Below are positions 17,144 through 26,406 of a DNA stretch of 64,000 bases, piece after piece. Position numbers and translations under genes: made by a program. The notes beneath the pieces are model-generated. The model did no database searches. It was not told the origin of the DNA and saw only the letters and a program-made list of their open reading frames with translations. Location: contig NZ_JARYZI010000001.1 of NCBI RefSeq assembly GCF_029914245.1, positions 372,001-436,000 of the forward strand, given 5' to 3'. The stretch comes from Fusibacter bizertensis. Its GTDB lineage: Bacteria > Bacillota > Clostridia > Peptostreptococcales > Acidaminobacteraceae. Positions within the stretch are counted from its first letter, which is position 1. The number at the start of each line of letters is the position of its first letter.

Positions 17144-17809
17144 TTAAAATATGATTTTCTTTACAATATCAGTGTTATTTTTCATGATACTGTTCTCAGT
17201 AATGACGCCTCTTACAGAGCATAGTGGATAGACAATGCTATTTTTCCCTATAATAGTACCTGGATTTAAAACAGAATTACAGCCTATTTCAGCTGAATCG
17301 CCTAATATTGCACCAAACTTTCTAAGTCCGGTTTCGATAACATTTGAATCATATTTTACTTTCACTAAAGTGTTATCCGATTTTAAGTTTGATGTTATGA
17401 CACCTGCTCCTAAATGGGCTTTAAACCCTAATATTGAATCACTTACATAATTAAAATGAGGCACTTGAACTCTATTAAAAAGAATTGCGTTTTTAATTTC
17501 AGTTGAGTTTCCAACGACAACATTATTGCCGATGATTACATTTCCTCTTATGTAAGCAGAATGTCTAATTTCACAATTATAACCAATAATTGCTGGACCT
17601 TTTATCAAAGCGCTTTTTTCAATAGTTGTTCCTTTGCCAACCCATATAAACTCCCCTATCATTTCAAAATCATCAGGTAACGTTTTTGCATACTCCAAAA
17701 TAAACGCATTGATTTTTGGAAGCACTTCCCATGGCTCTTTAACGCCATCAAATATTGCCTGTGCATCTAGCTCACTTAGTGTTAGCAACTCATCTACTGA
17801 AATTCCCAT
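17144..17809 (-). CDS. Left-handed beta-helix nucleotidyltransferase-like protein (GlmU C-terminal type)
   Basis: Start at the ATG at 17,809, with AGAGGTGAA before it. About 221 residues of hexapeptide repeats: 'IEKSALIKGPAIIGYNCEI', 'GNVIIGNNVVVGNST', 'GAILGDSAEIGCNSVLNPGT', 'IIGKNSIVYP'. The FNYVSDSILG stretch resembles the acetyltransferase active-site loop 'NF.y.GDs.iG' of GlmU-like enzymes. There is no N-terminal pyrophosphorylase domain, so it is a stand-alone acyl- or acetyltransferase. It follows the HD-domain pseudogene by a few bases. Confidence 0.78.
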   Translation of the reverse strand: MGISVDELLTLSELDAQAIFDGVKEPWEVLPKINAFILEYAKTLPDDFEMIGEFIWVGKGTTIEKSALIKGPAIIGYNCEIRHSAYIRGNVIIGNNVVVGNSTEIKNAILFNRVQVPHFNYVSDSILGFKAHLGAGVITSNLKSDNTLVKVKYDSNVIETGLRKFGAILGDSAEIGCNSVLNPGTIIGKNSIVYPLCSVRGVITENSIMKNNTDIVKKIIF

Positions 17810-17813
17810 AATT

Positions 17814-18229
17814 TCACCTCTCATTCACTTCAGAATCTAACTGATTAAAAAAAAGTTCCATAAATTTAATGCGTTCAGCAGCCATGTTTTTCGCATGTTC
17901 TGTATATAATTGTTCACACATGCTCTTATATTTGATTTGAAATTCTATATTTGGAGCATGTTTTTTATCCGTTTCTCTCATGTATTCTTCAACACTATCA
18001 CGGTCAAACTTTTCATATAGTAAATCCCCATATTTACCGACCATTGCAAAAGATCTTGCGAGTCCAATAGCTCCTAACCCATCTAATTAACATCATAGCC
18101 TTTGGCTATTTCTTTACAGATTGTTTGAACTCTTTGAACATGATTTAAATCGTGCGCAGAACACTTGAATTTATGCTCAACAAAATCTTGAATCTTATGA
18201 AATTTAGATAAATTAATGTTACTCGTCAT
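17814..18229 (-). pseudogene. HD-domain phosphohydrolase with internal deletion
   Basis: From the ATG at 18,229 the frame reads 'FHKIQDFVEHKFKCSAHDLNHVQRVQTI' (shortened: core AHDLNHVQRV), the first half of a YedJ-type HD hydrolase, and stops at a TAG after KGYDVN. The downstream piece resumes as 'LGAIGLARSFAMVGKYG' and continues to 17,814, matching the later part of the same family ('G.IGiaR.f.fgg..g'). The middle, with the second HD dyad, is missing and the frame is lost. The gene lies 2 bp downstream of the HIT gene. Confidence 0.78.
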
Positions 18230-18230
18230 G

Positions 18231-18572
18231 TTACATCTCCCATTTCAATTTTCTTCCACCGATAACATGATAATGCATATGATATACTTCTTGTTGTCCG
18301 TCTTTTCCAGTATTCGTAATGACCCTAAATCCAGATTCATGAATTCCAAACTTGGTAGCAATAACTTTAATCGCTTTATGTATTTCAGCGATTATTTGAT
18401 CATCTTCATCACTAATATCCATTATGTTTTCTATGTGTTTACGTGGTACAACTAATACATGAACATCTGCAATTGAAGTCAAACCGTAAAATGCAGCTAC
18501 ATACTCATTTGAATATATTATTTCCGCGTCCCTTTTACCTGCCATTATTTCACAAAAAACACATTGGCTCAT
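18231..18572 (-). CDS. HIT family nucleotide hydrolase (Hint-like)
   Basis: 113 residues. An N-terminal CVFCEI zinc-type motif and the C-terminal histidine triad HMHYHVIGG (residues of about 98-106) identify the HINT branch, which cleaves purine nucleoside phosphoramidates. 'HVLVVPRKHIENIMDI' is the standard central block. Length is normal. Cytoplasmic; the start follows AGAGGAGTG. Confidence 0.92.
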   Translation of the reverse strand: MSQCVFCEIMAGKRDAEIIYSNEYVAAFYGLTSIADVHVLVVPRKHIENIMDISDEDDQIIAEIHKAIKVIATKFGIHESGFRVITNTGKDGQQEVYHMHYHVIGGRKLKWEM

Positions 18573-18663
18573 TGTTATACACTCCTCTAATGGTAATTTT
18601 ATAGATTACATATTCCAGACGCATCAAGGCATACAGTTTCATCATTGATGCCCACAATCACAA

Positions 18664-18688
18664 ATGAAAAAGAAGGCAGTTGCCTTCT
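18664..18688 (-). terminator. Rho-independent terminator after the HExxH protein
   Basis: AGAAGGCA-GT-TGCCTTCT (18,671-18,688) followed on the minus strand by TTTTTC. It ends transcription of the gene at 18,784-19,848 before the HIT gene. Confidence 0.85.
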
Positions 18689-18783
18689 AAGAAATATTTA
18701 AATCAATCTATTTTAACAATACCATCAATCTATTTGCTTGAAATTAAAGTTTGATTAGACTTTTATCAATTCGCCTTAATTTG

Positions 18784-19848
18784 CTATTGGACTTTATAAT
18801 AAGTTGAAAATCTGCTAAAATCCTTCCCATCTGTTTCAATCACGATTTCTCCCATGACGAAATCAGTTTTTCCATCTTCGTTTATTCCTAAAAAAAGCTT
18901 ATGATATACATAATTTTCAAATCTCATCATATTCATTGGATCATATCCTTGAACTGTAAAATCACCATTAAAAATTTTAACTTTCTTATCTGCCTTGATA
19001 TCATTGACAATTTTACAGATTTTATCAGTCCTATTATTAATCATAACTTGAATTTCTGGATTTTTATCTATTTCAATTTCCCATGATTTTAATGGGTAAT
19101 TTTCAGTAATTAAATCAAAATTATACTTCAAATTTGGCTCTAATTTCTTTTTGAAATTAACATGCAAATCGTCCACAACTAAGCAAATCAGTGCACCGGT
19201 ATAATACGCACTCCTTCTTATATCTAGAAATTTCTCATCAACTGTCGTAATCCAATCTATTGCTTTTTTCAGCTTCACTTTATATGTTTCAAGATTCAAT
19301 TTTTTTAAAGAAATTAAAGCTACATATTCAGCAGCACCTTCTATGGTCTCAATTGATTTTTCATACAAAGAATTTTCACCAATAATTTCAAATCTGTTTT
19401 TTCTAACTAATATAAACTTATTAAAAAGCATCTCCTTCTTCTGATGATCTTCTTCCATCAAAGACTGTACTAATAGTTTTGATTCAAATAATTTAAGGTT
19501 AAAATTATGATACGTGATTGGATATGAAAGTGCCTTTATATCATTAAAAAATCTATTCTCACCAAATTGCATCTGATAGCTGTGATACATTTCATGAACA
19601 ATTGAGGTGGCTAACAAGTCCAAATCTTTCATATCATTTTCTTCGATTTTCCATATCGCAATTTGCTTTCCAGCGTATATTATCGTTGTATTTCCAAGGA
19701 ACTGATCTGTAATAGGTATTTCATAGGTTTCAAAATATACTGTTTTATCATCATATAGGGCAAATTCACATGGAGAAAATCCTTCCCATAGCTTATTAAA
19801 ATCAATCTTTTGAATACGCTTTTGTATTTCCTTATAAATTTTATACAT
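18784..19848 (-). CDS. Putative HExxH zinc metallopeptidase-like protein
   Basis: 354 residues, no signal peptide. H85-E86-M-Y-H89 ('TSIVHEMYHSYQ') gives a zincin motif, and 'ETIEGAAEYVALIS' (about residues 167-180) supplies a glutamate about 81-85 residues downstream that could be the third zinc ligand, as in gluzincins. The C-terminal part 'NGDFTVQGYDPMNMMRFEN' is strand-rich. No named family is recognised. A terminator follows. The gene is unusually AT-rich. Confidence 0.7.
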   Translation of the reverse strand: MYKIYKEIQKRIQKIDFNKLWEGFSPCEFALYDDKTVYFETYEIPITDQFLGNTTIIYAGKQIAIWKIEENDMKDLDLLATSIVHEMYHSYQMQFGENRFFNDIKALSYPITYHNFNLKLFESKLLVQSLMEEDHQKKEMLFNKFILVRKNRFEIIGENSLYEKSIETIEGAAEYVALISLKKLNLETYKVKLKKAIDWITTVDEKFLDIRRSAYYTGALICLVVDDLHVNFKKKLEPNLKYNFDLITENYPLKSWEIEIDKNPEIQVMINNRTDKICKIVNDIKADKKVKIFNGDFTVQGYDPMNMMRFENYVYHKLFLGINEDGKTDFVMGEIVIETDGKDFSRFSTYYKVQ

Positions 19849-19935
19849 TTTTTATCTCTTTTCTTTAAAATAATAATAGAACTTTAAAATCCCGATAGTA
19901 TTATCAAAGGCTAGTGAATTTGCTTTTTCAGAAAA

Positions 19936-20604
19936 TTAGTGTGATTTTCGCAGCAAAATGTGATTAAAAAGAGAAATACTTTTGTATGGCTCTAAATCAG
20001 ATACTTTCATTTCAATATCAAAAATTTTATCCAACCATTGAGGCTCAAGCTTTTCCACCTCATTACCTTGTAAAGCAAAAAATGTTTGTAAGCTTAAGAT
20101 TTTCTCGATTTCAAGATTGGACCCCCACTTAGTTAACGCTTCTGGATCGTATACATACACTTTTCCAAAGGTATTGGAAATATGTCCTCCTTCTAGTAAA
20201 TCAATTGCACCCTCGATATCATTCGCAACAGCCTTGGACATAATTCTACCTGCACCATTGTTTTTTACAATCGATAAAACACCACCTCGTTTAAGTATAC
20301 GAGAAAATTCTTTGACTATTTCCTCACGTTCAGTTGCAAACTCGAGTACATTATGGCAAATGATGACATCAAATGTATCCTCATCAAAATCCTTTAGCTT
20401 TTTATACTGACCGATCATCTGCGTGTATTCATTTTCACGTTCACGTTCTTCAACCATATCAGCATTGGGCTCAATTGCGATAACATCATTGTTTTTAGCC
20501 AAATAATTTGCAGTAGTCCCAAATCCACTACCAAAATCAAGAATTTTTAAATCTTTTGTTTCAATATGTCTTTCTAATTGAGCCCATTTCAGTTTATATA
20601 GCAT
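19936..20604 (-). CDS. SAM-dependent methyltransferase, possibly lacking its N-terminus
   Basis: 222 residues starting 'MLYKLKWAQLERHI', then motif I 'ILDFGSGFGTTANYLAKNND', 'VIAIEPNADMVEE', and 'FDVIICHNVLEFA'. Related proteins usually begin 30-40 residues earlier, before a 'PW..L.Y..' segment equivalent to LYKLKW here, and there is no clear ribosome binding site before the ATG. It may therefore be 5'-truncated at the junction with the small lipoprotein gene. The catalytic core looks complete. Confidence 0.78.
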   Translation of the reverse strand: MLYKLKWAQLERHIETKDLKILDFGSGFGTTANYLAKNNDVIAIEPNADMVEERERENEYTQMIGQYKKLKDFDEDTFDVIICHNVLEFATEREEIVKEFSRILKRGGVLSIVKNNGAGRIMSKAVANDIEGAIDLLEGGHISNTFGKVYVYDPEALTKWGSNLEIEKILSLQTFFALQGNEVEKLEPQWLDKIFDIEMKVSDLEPYKSISLFNHILLRKSH

Positions 20605-20625
20605 TACTTGTTGGGGCTGTTAATA

Positions 20626-20781
20626 TTATTTTTGAAATTTTGTAAATATTCGTTTAGCATTTTTTCCTCCACTAGCTTTATTTGTATTATTTTGACTACT
20701 AATTATATTGGGACTTGATTTACATGAACAAAATATCATTGTGATAAAAATCAATTGACTAATTAAGCAGCTTCTCCTCAT
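20626..20781 (-). CDS. Short lipoprotein remnant or small lipoprotein
   Basis: From the ATG at 20,781 (GGAAGG before it), 51 residues: a lipoprotein signal ending in MIFCSC, then a polar tail rich in Asn/Ser. The stop comes 22 bp before the possibly truncated methyltransferase. It is probably the 5' end of a longer lipoprotein gene cut by the same rearrangement, though a real small lipoprotein is possible. Confidence 0.45.
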   Translation of the reverse strand: MRRSCLISQLIFITMIFCSCKSSPNIISSQNNTNKASGGKNAKRIFTKFQK

Positions 20782-20816
20782 AGAACCTTCCGATTCATAT
20801 ACATATGATACAGTTC

Positions 20817-21311
20817 TCAATCATCATTCGGTTTTAATATATAATAATATCCAATCATAATAATGTAATTAAAAAGAAGGAACATTATAGTATTCATTCT
20901 GAGTTCAATGAACTGGAATCTAAGATACTCTTCTTCACTAATCGTCTTGATGACAACTCCTTTATCAGCTAAAACATACTTACCATCTATAATCTGTGTG
21001 CCCCCGCCTGACAAAAGTGAACCACTATAAAAAAAGATCACAACTGCAACTATTATAAAAATTACAATAGAATACTTTAAAATGATTGGCAATGAATTAA
21101 GTGCATCTAAAGGCGAAAAATCAATCCCTTTTGATTTATACTGATATATCGCATAAGCAACTAAACCAAATCCCAATATAAAAACACCTAGTATAAATGA
21201 GTTTAATATAGGTGTATATTGGTTAATCTCCAGATAAAAATATGTAGATAAGTGAAATAGAAAACCGAAAATAAAAAGTATACAATTAATGATTAACAAT
21301 ACAGCTCTCAT
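20817..21311 (-). CDS. Membrane protein with four hydrophobic segments, unknown
   Basis: 164 residues. Membrane helices at about residues 3-25, 33-54, 76-95 and 141-160, with an outer loop 'SGGGTQIIDGKYVLADKGVVIK'. That loop, 'G.YvL..hG.v.k.is..EY', resembles a motif seen in many small four-helix proteins of Firmicutes. The function is unknown. Confidence 0.7.
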   Translation of the reverse strand: MRAVLLIINCILFIFGFLFHLSTYFYLEINQYTPILNSFILGVFILGFGLVAYAIYQYKSKGIDFSPLDALNSLPIILKYSIVIFIIVAVVIFFYSGSLLSGGGTQIIDGKYVLADKGVVIKTISEEEYLRFQFIELRMNTIMFLLFNYIIMIGYYYILKPNDD

Positions 21312-21344
21312 TTAAAAGTCCCCCATCTAATACTAAGTATTTAA

Positions 21345-21461
21345 TCACTTTTTTGTATCATCCACTTCACTTTTCAATATCGGGTATCCAAAATTTTTCA
21401 TCATAAAAATCACACCTAATAATAAAATTATCACAGCCAATATTGCAGTAAGATTGCCGAT
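21345..21461 (-). pseudogene. Small hydrophobic ORF without a good start
   Basis: An open frame encodes 'ILAVIILLLGVIFMMKNFG' and ends 'SEVDDTKK' at 21,345. It has no ATG with a ribosome binding site and follows a stop codon. It may be the remnant of a small membrane protein or a very short gene with an unusual start. It fills part of the 160-base gap between two membrane-protein genes. Confidence 0.35.
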
Positions 21462-21475
21462 TTAATTTAATCCAC

Positions 21476-22045
21476 TTACACTCTCTTAATTTTATGTTCA
21501 ATTGCATAAATCATTAGTATATTGAGTCCAACCAAGTAAATAGGAAATGCCAATGCAGAAAAATTCCATGTTTCTATTGCAAAAAAACTGGATGTTGCTA
21601 AAATTAATCCTCCTATAAATGCTTTGCTCTCTTCTGTTGCAGGATACTTCCACGCTTTCACAATAGTCGGAAATGCTGCAAAGCCGTCACTTATAATTGC
21701 AAATAATATAGCATAATTGGGATTTTTTGAGATATACCAAACTGCTAAAGCAAAAATAGACATTAGACCACATACGTAATCACCAGTATGAAGCTTCCAA
21801 TAAGCATTCTTGTTTGCAAATGAGATCATGAAAACCAGCAAAGGTGTAAATCCAGACATAAAAACTGGCAATACAGATAAGCCAACACCATTTGAAATAG
21901 CAGCTGTAGTTGCAATAAGTGGCGCTATTGACCACATTAACCAAGTAATTTTGTTGGGTTGTATGTGTCCTTTATATACAGCTTTGATATATGAAAATGT
22001 GAAAAAAAGATTGATCAAAGTACCCGCAAAAACAATATATTTCAT
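21476..22045 (-). CDS. PQ-loop-like membrane protein
   Basis: 189 residues with six to seven membrane segments in two pseudo-repeats. Each begins with a segment of the SemiSWEET/PQ-loop style: 'GHIQPNKITWLMW' near residue 26-38 and 'FPTIVKAWKYPATEESKAF' near 122-140. PQ-loop proteins transport small solutes or act as membrane receptors. This branch is uncharacterised in bacteria. The call is from topology and the P-N/P-x-W motifs. Confidence 0.65.
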   Translation of the reverse strand: MKYIVFAGTLINLFFTFSYIKAVYKGHIQPNKITWLMWSIAPLIATTAAISNGVGLSVLPVFMSGFTPLLVFMISFANKNAYWKLHTGDYVCGLMSIFALAVWYISKNPNYAILFAIISDGFAAFPTIVKAWKYPATEESKAFIGGLILATSSFFAIETWNFSALAFPIYLVGLNILMIYAIEHKIKRV

Positions 22046-22118
22046 TAAATGATTCCTCTAATTCTTTCGTATGCTTTCGTTTTATTTCATATTCTTTCAA
22101 ACTCACTATTATATCTAA

Positions 22119-23084
22119 TCAATGATTCAAATCCCACAAATAGAGCGTATAGTTTCCCATAGATTTAAACCCTTTTTGGATCGCCAAATGGTAGTCATCA
22201 ATTTCTTCACAGAAAAACATCATTGATTTTAATCCATTTTCATGACCATTTTGCAATGCTTTATGAAAAAGGGCTTCTCGAAGTGTATCAGATATCTCTG
22301 TAGTGGCTAAAATGTGTTGATTAGAGTCTTTTACACCAATAATACTAAGACCATACACATCACCTGTACCTTCAATTTCACGCACGAAAATCCCGCCAAG
22401 AATGGTGACTTCCTGTTCAGAGGAACACATATATGCGATGATGACACGAAAGTCTTGAAGATGCTTTTTAAGACGTTCTGAGGACCAGTAATAACCAGTA
22501 TAAGCTTTATCGTGATACTCAAAATAGGAATTATAGATGTAATCGTTTGTTGTGTCATTTAATTCCAAGATTTTAATAGAGGGATCAAGTTTAAACATTT
22601 CACGATTCAAACTTTCGTGAAAACCATCATTAAAATCAAAACTTGTTATATAAGTTTCTTCAAGAAGTTCTGAATCTTCACTCTTAAAATACTCTGTAGC
22701 AGATTGATAGTCACTACGAATGCCACAGTATATTTTTTTTCCACCAAAACCTAGATCGTTTGAAATAAACTTTTTAAATAACGCCATAGCCGTAGAATAG
22801 TTTGTTTTTTCATCCTGGATATAAATTCCCTTATCCCATCCACCTATGTCTTCATTTTCTCTAAAAATCAGTGGAAATAGTGCAACAAGTGTACTTCCCT
22901 CAAATATACCAATAAGATAAAGACCTTTTTTCACAAAGAAACGAGCGAAGTCTTCACTAAGTTCATCTAAACTATTGTAATACGGAAAATAAAAGTAATT
23001 ACGTTGTTGCGCAATGGGCCATGCAAAATTTATGGCATATTCGAGTTCGTTCTCCAGTAATAATCGCGTTGTATAAATCGGCAT
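22119..23084 (-). CDS. GNAT-like acetyltransferase, double-domain, divergent
   Basis: 321 residues. The start 'MPIYTTRLLLENELEYAI' and the middle 'YLIGIFEGSTLVALFPLIFRE' plus C-terminal 'REALFHKALQNGHENGLKSMMFF...AIQKGFKSMGNYTLYLW' fit a two-lobed GNAT (FemAB-like layout). The Q/RxxGxG loop is not clean, so acetyl-CoA binding may be altered. The substrate is unknown. Confidence 0.6.
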   Translation of the reverse strand: MPIYTTRLLLENELEYAINFAWPIAQQRNYFYFPYYNSLDELSEDFARFFVKKGLYLIGIFEGSTLVALFPLIFRENEDIGGWDKGIYIQDEKTNYSTAMALFKKFISNDLGFGGKKIYCGIRSDYQSATEYFKSEDSELLEETYITSFDFNDGFHESLNREMFKLDPSIKILELNDTTNDYIYNSYFEYHDKAYTGYYWSSERLKKHLQDFRVIIAYMCSSEQEVTILGGIFVREIEGTGDVYGLSIIGVKDSNQHILATTEISDTLREALFHKALQNGHENGLKSMMFFCEEIDDYHLAIQKGFKSMGNYTLYLWDLNH

Positions 23085-23115
23085 AATCTACTCCAAAAAA
23101 TCATATTTTATGTTC

Positions 23116-23421
23116 TTACTTATGCAGTCCTAGAAACATTGGTCCAACCTTACAAGGCTTAATCTCTATCTTCTCCCAAACTTTTCCTATAACATACGGT
23201 TCTACTTTTAGATATTCATCAAGTTCCTCTTTAGTCTGAAAATCTACAATAATAAGTGATCCAATCATTTTACCAAAGTCATCCAGTATTGCAGCTGCGT
23301 ACAAATGCTTCTTCTCATCTTTCATTTGTTCTATTTTTCTTAAATGCTCTTCCCGAAATGACGCTCTTCTTTCTAAAGCTTTTTCGTCATTGCCATCATA
23401 CGCCATAATAATGTATTGCAT
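23116..23421 (-). CDS. YciI family protein
   Basis: 101 residues, beginning 'MQYIIMAYDGNDEKALERR' and containing 'REEHLRKIEQMKDEKKHLYA' and 'LIIVDFQTKEELDEYLKVEPY', the hallmark blocks of YciI-like dimeric alpha-beta-barrel proteins with a conserved His-Asp pair. These are related to muconolactone isomerases; the reaction is unknown. Usual length. Confidence 0.88.
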   Translation of the reverse strand: MQYIIMAYDGNDEKALERRASFREEHLRKIEQMKDEKKHLYAAAILDDFGKMIGSLIIVDFQTKEELDEYLKVEPYVIGKVWEKIEIKPCKVGPMFLGLHK

Positions 23422-23559
23422 AAAATTTCTCCTTTAGTTATATATTTTTAATTCTCAAATACTTTTTGCCATTATTCAATATTTAAGTATGATCTCCATT
23501 AGTTCAAACTCTCCAATTTGATTCTTGAATCGTATCAGAACACTTTATAATCTTGTGAT

Positions 23560-24462
23560 TTAATCGGAGTCAATCATTAACATATCAGATACACTTATTT
23601 CTGTATTATGGTACCTTCTTCTTTCAACAGTTGAATTCCTAAAATCAATAGCTTGTGCTGGGCACCATGCAACACATGCAAAACATTGCTCACAATCATG
23701 TTTAAATTCTGGTTTGCCATCATTTCCTTTTATTATATTATCTACTGGACACACGGATGAACAAACACCACATTTTACACACTTTTCATTGATACTAAAT
23801 CCGTCATCCATATGTTTTACCATATCATAGAAAGTTTCCTCCTTGGTTGTATATGTTCCCCCAACCTTTGCCCAAACCTTCTTTTGTACTGTGTTTTGTA
23901 ATCCAAGTTTCACAACCAAACTTTCTATAAATACACTACTCGCTTCAGGTTCTGCAAACCCTTTTTCACTAATGAGTCGTGCTATCTCTCTTACTTTACA
24001 TTGAGCCAATTCATTTGCTGCTTTAATCTCTAAATCCGAATGTTCCCTTATTATAAAGGAATCAAGAAACCCTCGTATTTTAAACCCGATAGGTTCAATA
24101 TAGTTATAAGGCATTTTAATGCCATATCCCAAAGACAATGAGGCTCCAAGTTCCTGCAATAATTTATCTAACTGAATTAAGGTGATCCCAAGACCATTCC
24201 CATAAGTACATACAGCACTGAAGTGTATCTGTGATAAAGATATCCTCTGTGATAAGGTAATCAAGAAATCCTTTAAAATCAAAGGATAACTGTGATTATA
24301 CATTGGAAAAACAAGGACAATCTGGTTGATGAGTTCAAGTGATTGCTCATCTTTCAAGTGCTTGCTCACCCTACGATAACTGAAATTCAATTCACTTGAT
24401 AACAATTTTGCAATATACAGCGAATTACCCGTTCCACTGAAATAATATATCACTTCTCTCAT
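23560..24462 (-). CDS. EFR1-type flavodoxin-ferredoxin fusion protein
   Basis: 300 residues. The N-terminal flavodoxin domain has the FMN phosphate loop SGTGNS (residues 9-14) and 'VFPMYNHSYP'. The C-terminal part holds two 4Fe-4S clusters: 'CVKCGVCSSVCP' and 'CEQCFACVAWCP'. EFR1 proteins are cytoplasmic electron carriers of anaerobes, so this gene supports an anaerobic or facultative host. Monocistronic. Confidence 0.9.
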   Translation of the reverse strand: MREVIYYFSGTGNSLYIAKLLSSELNFSYRRVSKHLKDEQSLELINQIVLVFPMYNHSYPLILKDFLITLSQRISLSQIHFSAVCTYGNGLGITLIQLDKLLQELGASLSLGYGIKMPYNYIEPIGFKIRGFLDSFIIREHSDLEIKAANELAQCKVREIARLISEKGFAEPEASSVFIESLVVKLGLQNTVQKKVWAKVGGTYTTKEETFYDMVKHMDDGFSINEKCVKCGVCSSVCPVDNIIKGNDGKPEFKHDCEQCFACVAWCPAQAIDFRNSTVERRRYHNTEISVSDMLMIDSD

Positions 24463-24499
24463 ATAGGTCTCCTTGATTCCATGTATTTCACTTAATCTT

Positions 24500-25045
24500 T
24501 TAACTATTATTGGTTAGCCACAATGAAGCTTCATAAAAACCTTCGGCAATAAAATTTGGTTCAGTTTTTATCCAAGTATCCCTATATTCATTCAAACTAC
24601 CTGCTCCTACTCCAGTAAGAACCAATATCTTTTTTATGCCTATATTATGAGCAAACATCATATCTGACATCCCCATATCTCCTATCATATAACTATTTTC
24701 TTTGTCAATTTTGATATATGAATTTGCTTTTTCAAACAAACCAGTTTTAGGTTTTTTACACGAACATCCATCATCTCTCGTATGAGGGCAGCAATAAAAT
24801 TCTAAATTGGATATTCCAAACTTTTTCACTTCTAATACAATTTCATTTTTTTTAGCTTCATATATTTCTTTCGATATGTTACCTTTTGAAATTCTACTTT
24901 GATTTGTTACCACTACTAACCTATATCCGTGATCAGCAAGAAGTTTTAATCCCTTTAAAACTTTAGGATAAAACTCAAAGCTAGATATATCACCGAGAGG
25001 ATCACCTCCTAAAGTCCCTTGTAAATCCATTAAAATTGTTTTCAT
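24500..25045 (-). CDS. HAD-IIIA phosphatase with DxQGT motif (HisB/GmhB-like)
   Basis: Start at the ATG at 25,045, with TAGGAG before it. 181 residues. HAD motif I reads MDLQGTLGG, so the usual second Asp (DxD) is Gln, motif II is VVTNQSRISKG, and the C-terminal motif is MIGDMGMSDMMFA. A zinc loop 'CPHTRDDGCSCKKP' matches GmhB-type heptose/histidinol phosphatases. The Asp-to-Gln change replaces the residue that normally acts as acid/base, which may indicate a subfamily with altered chemistry. Confidence 0.82.
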   Translation of the reverse strand: MKTILMDLQGTLGGDPLGDISSFEFYPKVLKGLKLLADHGYRLVVVTNQSRISKGNISKEIYEAKKNEIVLEVKKFGISNLEFYCCPHTRDDGCSCKKPKTGLFEKANSYIKIDKENSYMIGDMGMSDMMFAHNIGIKKILVLTGVGAGSLNEYRDTWIKTEPNFIAEGFYEASLWLTNNS

Positions 25046-25072
25046 TTTTTCTCCTAACAGACCTATGATCAC

Positions 25073-25552
25073 CTAGAGCTTGCATAAGTATAAATTATAA
25101 GGTTCTTTATAATAGATAGGATTGTTCTCTACATCACGTGCATGATTATCCCAATTAATGCTCTTGATATGTTCTTTAAAGCCCCATGAATTATATATTT
25201 TACTTAGCTTTTCATATTCTCTGTTATCTATACCTATGGTGGCTTCTTTAAAGCCCTTACTTCTTAATCTGTTTAAAACAGTCATCATCAATTGACTAGA
25301 GTAACCCTTTCCTCTAAATCTTTCATTTACTCGAAGTGCACATAAATAGGCTCTATTTAATCCGTCGGCTTCATCCTTATCTTTAGAATTCCATATGATA
25401 TACAATTCGCCAACAATATGTCCACATTCCTCTATAGCCCAAAATTCAATGTTTCTCGATTCAATACCTTCAGTAAAGTACTTGCATGTATTACTTTCAC
25501 TGTCTTTCCATAGTTTTTTCATTTCTTCTATATTTGCTGCTCTAATTCTCAT
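25073..25552 (-). CDS. GNAT family N-acetyltransferase
   Basis: 159 residues, with 'LCALRVNERFRGKGYSSQLM' (RGKGYS loop) and 'YNSWGFKEHI' near the end. Well preserved. The gene ends 28 bp before the HAD gene start, so the two may be cotranscribed. The acceptor is unknown. Confidence 0.85.
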   Translation of the reverse strand: MRIRAANIEEMKKLWKDSESNTCKYFTEGIESRNIEFWAIEECGHIVGELYIIWNSKDKDEADGLNRAYLCALRVNERFRGKGYSSQLMMTVLNRLRSKGFKEATIGIDNREYEKLSKIYNSWGFKEHIKSINWDNHARDVENNPIYYKEPYNLYLCKL

Positions 25553-25635
25553 TTAATGCCTCCATAATTTTCATCAGTACCAACAAATGAAAGCTAAAAA
25601 CATCTAGGATAAAGGTGTTATCTTTGAAGTAAAGC

Positions 25636-26406
25636 TTACAACTCCAAACATGTTTTTAAGGACAACTCAACAAGATTTTTCCTGATCTCTCCTCTGCTAT
25701 TAAATTGACGGGAGTCCCATTCTACTCCGCTTAGGTCATCACCACCAAATAATATTTGACCCAATACAACATTGCGAAATTTAGATACTGCAAAAAAAGC
25801 AGCAGCTTCCATTTCCACCGTAACACATCCTTCTGAAACCCTTAGTGCAATCTTATCTTCAGTTTCTCTGTAAAATGCATCAGTCGTCCATGTTTTTGCT
25901 TTGATATAAGGGATTTTTTCTTTTTCGAACACTTCTACTATAGTATCAAGTGCATGTTTGTTACACTCAATTTCTCTTGAAGGCGCTACATAGTGATAGG
26001 ATACCCCTTCATCTCTAACCGCTGAATCAGGTATGACGAGATGACCTACCTGAATCCCCTTTTGTAAAACGCCTGCAGCGCCACAAACTATGAACTTTTT
26101 AAATCCCATAGCAATTAGTTCTTCCAATAAACCAGCAGAACCAGCTGCACCTAAAAATCCCTGCACGATTGCAATAGATTTTCCATTATACTTAGTTTCA
26201 TAAATTGGTAAATTAACTGTTGCTGAGTAGAAAGTTGCAACTTGATTTAACATTCCTGACTGTAACATTTCCTTAATTACATCACCAAAAAAAGTGATGA
26301 CGCAGTACTCAGTAGCTTCTATTTTAGCTGCTAAGTTTGACGGATTTATTTTTGCTTTTGAATTTGGATCAAATTCCAAAATTGGGTATTCTCTTTTTTC
26401 AAACAT
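25636..26406 (-). CDS. Nucleoside phosphorylase (uridine phosphorylase-like)
   Basis: 256 residues with 'IAIVQGFLGAAGSAGLLEELIA', 'FIVCGAAGVLQKGIQVGHLVI', and 'VTVEMEAAAFFAVSKFR', the substrate-binding EMEA motif of PNP/UDP family enzymes. 'DEGVSYHYVAP' and 'TTDAFYRET' are also typical. It would cleave a nucleoside with phosphate; the base specificity is not certain. Full length. Confidence 0.88.
   Translation of the reverse strand: MFEKREYPILEFDPNSKAKINPSNLAAKIEATEYCVITFFGDVIKEMLQSGMLNQVATFYSATVNLPIYETKYNGKSIAIVQGFLGAAGSAGLLEELIAMGFKKFIVCGAAGVLQKGIQVGHLVIPDSAVRDEGVSYHYVAPSREIECNKHALDTIVEVFEKEKIPYIKAKTWTTDAFYRETEDKIALRVSEGCVTVEMEAAAFFAVSKFRNVVLGQILFGGDDLSGVEWDSRQFNSRGEIRKNLVELSLKTCLEL

Noticed and set aside
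20117-20410. 97-codon open frame on the plus strand
   Set aside because: It is antisense to the methyltransferase at 19,936 and has no start signal; its composition fits a shadow frame.
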